DNA of 7,566 nucleotides from Lachnospiraceae bacterium. Lineage in GTDB: Bacteria; Bacillota; Clostridia; Lachnospirales; Lachnospiraceae. Below, in pieces: positions 5,142 to 7,566 of the stretch. The first letter of the stretch is position 1. Each line of letters starts with the position of its first letter. The notes under the pieces are model-generated. The model was not told the DNA's origin and ran no database searches. It saw nothing but the letters and a program-made list of their open reading frames with translations. The translations under genes were made by a program, and so were the position numbers. The stretch covers positions 1 to 7,566 of the forward strand of contig JAILNW010000138.1 in NCBI GenBank assembly GCA_024691145.1. Reading direction: 5' to 3'.

Positions 5142-5774
5142 GTGAAATTATTTATATCGGATCTTCATTTTTTCCATAGAAATCTTAATACCAAGATGGA
5201 TATGAGGGGATTTGAAGATGAATTTCAAATGAATGAATATATTATTGAAAGATGGAACAAAAAAGTTACTAATAAGGATGAGGTATATATACTTGGCGAT
5301 TTTTCCTTTGGAGATGCTGTTAAGACTCAGGAGGTATTAGACAGGCTTAAGGGAAGACTGTATCTTATAAAGGGAAATCATGAGAAATATCTTGATTTTA
5401 GAAGATTTGATACAAGCCGTTTTATATGGGTAAAGGATTATGAAGAAATACATGATAATAAGAGAAAGATAATACTAAGTCATTATCCTATTATGTGTTA
5501 TAATGGCCAGTATCGTTTTGATGGAGATAATAATCCAAAGACATACATGCTTTATGGACATGTGCATAATACATACGATGAAGTGCTTATTAACAACTAC
5601 ATTAATATGGTCAGAAATTCTAAAAAACTAATGCTTCATACTGGTGAGGAAGATAATATACCTTGTAATATGATTAATTGCTTTTGCATGTTTAGTGATT
5701 ATCAGCCACTTACTTTAGATGAATGGATTGAAGTTGACAGAGAAAGAAGAGAAAAAATGAATAGTAGTATTTAA
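5142..5774 (+). CDS. Calcineurin-like metallophosphoesterase
   Basis: 210 aa. GTG at 5142 is preferred over TTG at 5136: AGAGGAG (5126-5132) is 9 nt from the former but only 3 nt from the latter, and MKLFISDLHFFH is the normal opening. Conserved metallophosphoesterase motifs are complete: DLH (Asp7, His9), GDFSFGD (Asp53), GNHE (78-81), SHYP (His114) and GHVH (139-142). These bind two metal ions at the active site and support hydrolysis of a phosphate ester. The substrate is unknown; the short form with HFFH and LYGHVHNT resembles uncharacterised phosphoesterases of about 170-210 aa often annotated as phosphoesterase or hydrolase. The C-terminus after 142 has extra residues with Cys (NMINCFCMF) and a charged tail. 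No link to the zinc block is evident beyond divergent transcription and a need for metal cofactors. Confidence 0.9.
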   Translation: MKLFISDLHFFHRNLNTKMDMRGFEDEFQMNEYIIERWNKKVTNKDEVYILGDFSFGDAVKTQEVLDRLKGRLYLIKGNHEKYLDFRRFDTSRFIWVKDYEEIHDNKRKIILSHYPIMCYNGQYRFDGDNNPKTYMLYGHVHNTYDEVLINNYINMVRNSKKLMLHTGEEDNIPCNMINCFCMFSDYQPLTLDEWIEVDRERREKMNSSI

Positions 5775-5777
5775 GTT

Positions 5778-5805
5778 ACTTTTTGTCCCCTTTTTGCATA
5801 TGATA
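5778..5805 (+). promoter_or_regulatory. Possible sigma-K-type sporulation promoter of the BclA-C-like gene
   Basis: AC (5778-5779), a 17-bp spacer and GCATATGATA (5796-5805) fit the sigma-K pattern AC-16/17-CATANNNTA. The downstream gene resembles exosporium/spore-surface proteins, which are mother-cell expressed in Bacillus and Clostridium. The motif is short and the region AT-rich, so chance matches are common. No strong sigma-A promoter is evident in the same 85 bp. Confidence 0.4.
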
Positions 5806-5851
5806 TATTGTGAAGGTTAATTAGCCTTTTGATATTATATTTGAAAAGGGG
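5787..5851 (+). other. Complementary pair that could mask the ribosome binding site
   Basis: CCCCTTTT at 5787-5794 is the exact complement of AAAAGGGG at 5844-5851, which is the SD of the BclA-C-like gene (8 nt before its ATG). If a transcript begins upstream of 5787, for example read-through from the phosphoesterase gene, the SD would be paired. If it begins at the candidate sigma-K site (about 5812), the SD is free. A small hairpin AAGG...CCTT (5813-5828) lies inside the loop and may act as a weak terminator. Confidence 0.35.
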
Positions 5852-5859
5852 TTTTCATT

Positions 5860-6303
5860 ATGAATGATAGAGAGATTCTTGCTCAGAGCTGTTGTAACAG
5901 ACATACTGTTACAGGTATAGAAGTAAGTTTAACAGGAGGTGCAACTTTAGGCAATGGAGAAAGTGTAGTATTTAATACAGTAAACAATACATGTGGAAAT
6001 ATTTTATATGATCCGACTCTTGGAACATTTACATTTACAAAGCCAGGTGATTACTTTATTAATTATATGGTTAATGTTAATCAGGAGGCTGAAACAGCTG
6101 TTAATATGGCCATTATGCAAAATGGTGTTGTTGTTTCAAAAACAGGTACAATGCTGACAAGAGGGTGCCTTGTTGGATTTGCACTTATTACAGTGAATAC
6201 ACCATGTACAAGCATACAGCTTATTAATAATTCAGGAACAGAACTTACTTATGACACTGAACCGGTTATAGAAGCAAAGATGAGTGCAATATACGAGAAA
6301 TAA
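5860..6303 (+). CDS. BclA C-terminal-like jelly-roll protein (possible spore-surface protein)
   Basis: 147 aa from ATG at 5860, with AAAAGGGG 8 nt upstream. No signal peptide. After a short head with Cys11-Cys12 the protein is beta-rich: TGIEVSLTGG, GESVVFNTV, LYDPTLGTFTFTKPGDYFINYMVNVN (50-74), IMQNGVVVSKTG and GFALITVNTP, ending IEAKMSAIYEK. The pattern 'F.PGDYFINYMVNV ... NG' is that of C1q/TNF-like trimeric domains found at the end of BclA-type collagen-like exosporium proteins. Here the collagen-like Gly-X-Thr repeats are absent, so this is a free-standing domain. Cys residues at 11, 12, 45, 103 and 116 could cross-link the subunits in a spore coat. It is flanked by a strong terminator and may have its own sporulation promoter. 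Family assignment is by character; a spore location is inferred. Confidence 0.75.
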   Translation: MNDREILAQSCCNRHTVTGIEVSLTGGATLGNGESVVFNTVNNTCGNILYDPTLGTFTFTKPGDYFINYMVNVNQEAETAVNMAIMQNGVVVSKTGTMLTRGCLVGFALITVNTPCTSIQLINNSGTELTYDTEPVIEAKMSAIYEK

Positions 6304-6335
6304 TATAGAATTTCACACATCTTAAAATAATTAAA

Positions 6336-6383
6336 TTTAGTCAAGTATATTTGAGTCAAGTATACTTGACTAAATATTTTTTT
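6336..6383 (+). terminator. Rho-independent terminator after the BclA-C-like gene
   Basis: TTTAGTCAAGTATA (6336-6349) and TATACTTGACTAAA (6361-6374) form a perfect 14-bp stem with an 11-nt loop, followed by a T run (6377-6383). It begins 33 bp after the stop codon. The loop and right arm together contain a second copy of the left arm's AGTCAAGTATA (6354-6364), so an alternative shorter hairpin is possible. Confidence 0.8.
6354..6371. repeat. Perfect 18-bp palindrome overlapping the -35 of the ATPase gene
   Basis: AGTCAAGTATACTTGACT at 6354-6371 equals its own reverse complement. A third half-site copy (AGTCAAGTATA) lies at 6339-6349, 15 bp upstream in direct orientation. The palindrome includes the TTGACT -35 of the promoter at 6366-6394, so it looks like an operator as well as part of the terminator stem. 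Confidence 0.7.
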
Positions 6384-6394
6384 GGTGTTATAAT
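6366..6394 (+). promoter_or_regulatory. Promoter of the DUF234-type ATPase gene
   Basis: TTGACT (6366-6371), a 17-bp spacer and TATAAT (6389-6394), with TG one base before the -10 (extended -10), form a strong sigma-A promoter. Start of transcription would be near 6401, leaving a leader of about 20 nt that contains the SD GGGAGG (6408-6413). Confidence 0.85.
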
Positions 6395-6421
6395 TAAATA
6401 AAACGAAGGGAGGAATTGCAG

Positions 6422-7566
6422 ATGTTTATAGGCAGAGAACGAGAAATCAATACTCTTGAAAGTATGTATAAATCAGATAGATTTGAATTTGTTGTTATTT
6501 ACGGAAGACGACGTGTTGGTAAAACTGCATTAATTAATAAATTTATTGAAGATAAAAAAGCTATTTATTTTATGGGAGTCGAAAGCAACTCAAAGCAGAA
6601 TCTTGAGAACTTTTCAAGAAGCATTATGGAGTTTGAAAGTGGTATGGAAAAGGAATCTTTTTTTGCTTCATTTCAGTCAGCACTTGAATATGTTTTCAGG
6701 TTGTCCCAAAAGGAAAGAATTATACTTGCAATTGATGAATATCCTTATGTTGCACGTTCCCAAAGAAGTCTGGCATCAACTTTACAGCTTTTAATTGATA
6801 AATATAAAGATACATCAAAATTGATGCTTATATTATGTGGTTCTTCTATGTCATATATGGTTGACAATGTGCTTGCATATAAGGCACCTCTATATGGAAG
6901 AAGAACGGCTCAAATTAAGATGCTGCCATTCAGTTTTGAAGAAACCTGTAATTGCTTTAAAAATTTCTCCAATGTAGATAAAGCAATTATTTATGGTATT
7001 ATAGGTGGTACACCGCAATATATATTACAGATTGATGATAAGCTAAGCGTTGAAGAAAATATTAAAAGAATATATCTTAATCCAATGTCTTTTCTTTATG
7101 AGGAACCAATTAACCTTTTAAAACAGGAAGTACGGGAACCTGCAATTTATTCAGCAATTATTACTGCTATTGCAACGGGGGCATCCAGAATGGCCGAAAT
7201 ATCAAGTAAAGTTGGAGAGAATACAAATCTATGTACCAGTTACATTAAAAATCTTATTAGCCTCGGCATTTTAAAGAAAGAAACACCATATGGAGAAAAA
7301 GATTCAAAAAAATCCATATATTTGATAGAGGACAATATGTTTCGTTTCTGGTATCGTTTTGTATTTGACAATACGTCTGTTATTGCAAGAGGAGCTGTGG
7401 ATTTGGTTTATAAACGTATTGAACCTAATATATCTGATTATATGGGGAAGGTTTTTGAGGAAATATGCAAACAGTATCTTTGGAAACAGCTTCTTTCTGG
7501 AACATGTCCTGTAGAGTTTAATTCTCTTGGCAGATGGTGGGGAAATGACCCTGTTGAAAGACGACA
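6422..7566 (+). CDS. ATP-binding protein, archaeal-ATPase / DUF234 family, C-terminus cut by window end
   Basis: ATG at 6422 with GGGAGG 8 nt upstream; the frame is open through the last base (381 full codons). The protein opens MFIGREREINTLE, then Walker A GRRRVGKT (residues 29-36), Walker B LAIDEYPY, sensor-like LILCGSSMSYM, LPFSFEE and GGTPQYI, typical of the P-loop ATPases grouped with PF01637. A winged-helix-like segment follows (ATGASRMAEISSKVGE... LGILKKETPYGE), then FRFWYRFVF, GKVFEEICKQYL and GRWWGNDP, typical of DUF234 with its predicted nuclease-like fold; the catalytic residues expected just after GRWWG lie outside the window. The role of the family is not established. The helix-turn-helix and the operator-like palindrome in its promoter make autoregulation possible, which is inference. 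It could be an accessory or defence-related gene. Confidence 0.9.
   Translation, partial: MFIGREREINTLESMYKSDRFEFVVIYGRRRVGKTALINKFIEDKKAIYFMGVESNSKQNLENFSRSIMEFESGMEKESFFASFQSALEYVFRLSQKERIILAIDEYPYVARSQRSLASTLQLLIDKYKDTSKLMLILCGSSMSYMVDNVLAYKAPLYGRRTAQIKMLPFSFEETCNCFKNFSNVDKAIIYGIIGGTPQYILQIDDKLSVEENIKRIYLNPMSFLYEEPINLLKQEVREPAIYSAIITAIATGASRMAEISSKVGENTNLCTSYIKNLISLGILKKETPYGEKDSKKSIYLIEDNMFRFWYRFVFDNTSVIARGAVDLVYKRIEPNISDYMGKVFEEICKQYLWKQLLSGTCPVEFNSLGRWWGNDPVERR

Noticed and set aside
6336..6374. AGTCAAGTATA copies as a short CRISPR-like or integration repeat
   Set aside because: There are only two direct copies and one inverted copy within 40 bp, no spacer regularity, and they are explained by the terminator/operator structure.

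Overview
The window is AT-rich and carries short consensus promoters, strong purine Shine-Dalgarno (SD) sites and several TTG/GTG-start possibilities. Protein flavour (DUF134/NifX fusion, ZnuABC-type cassette, DUF1703 and DUF234 ATPase-nucleases, BclA-C-like protein) points to a low-GC anaerobic Firmicute, most likely Clostridia and probably Lachnospiraceae. The taxon is inferred from protein character only; there is no rRNA or other marker. No tRNA, rRNA, CRISPR array, transposase or integrase is visible.

Layout. (1) 1-738, plus: the C-terminal part of an AAA-ATPase-like/DUF1703 protein with a PD-(D/E)XK nuclease-type end. It converges on the next block over a hairpin at 747-773. (2) 788-4990, all minus: a metal-handling block. 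In transcription order it holds a two-membrane-segment Cys/His protein (4990-4679), a zinc/manganese-type substrate-binding lipoprotein (4576-3605), its ATPase (3593-2889), its permease (2884-2039), a short lipoprotein reading frame (2042-1836) overlapping a small Cys-containing OB-fold-like frame (1839-1573), and a DUF134-NifX fusion regulator/metal-cluster protein (1501-788) with its own promoter. (3) 5142-5774, plus: a calcineurin-like metallophosphoesterase, divergent from block 2. (4) 5860-6303, plus: a small Cys-containing jelly-roll protein like the C-terminal domain of BclA/exosporium proteins, with a possible sigma-K-type promoter. (5) 6422 to the end, plus: an ATPase of the archaeal-ATPase/DUF234 family, cut by the window edge, behind a strong promoter whose -35 lies inside a perfect 18-bp palindrome.

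How it fits together. The ABC cassette should import a divalent metal, most likely zinc. The Cys/His membrane protein at its head and the lipoprotein/OB frames at its tail look like accessory parts of the same uptake module. The permease, lipoprotein and OB frames overlap by 4 nt at each junction, and ATPase, permease and binding protein are 4-11 bp apart, so they are probably one transcript. The DUF134-NifX protein carries a His/Cys-rich tail. Its promoter contains two near-identical TGACATATGTCA palindromes, suggesting autoregulation linked to metal or Fe-S status.

Most interesting points: the split lipoprotein/OB gene, which looks like one ancestral gene broken by a frameshift; the double operator and the internal translation start of the DUF134-NifX gene; the composite terminator/operator/promoter before the DUF234 ATPase; and the unstudied Cys/His two-helix membrane protein at the head of the zinc locus.
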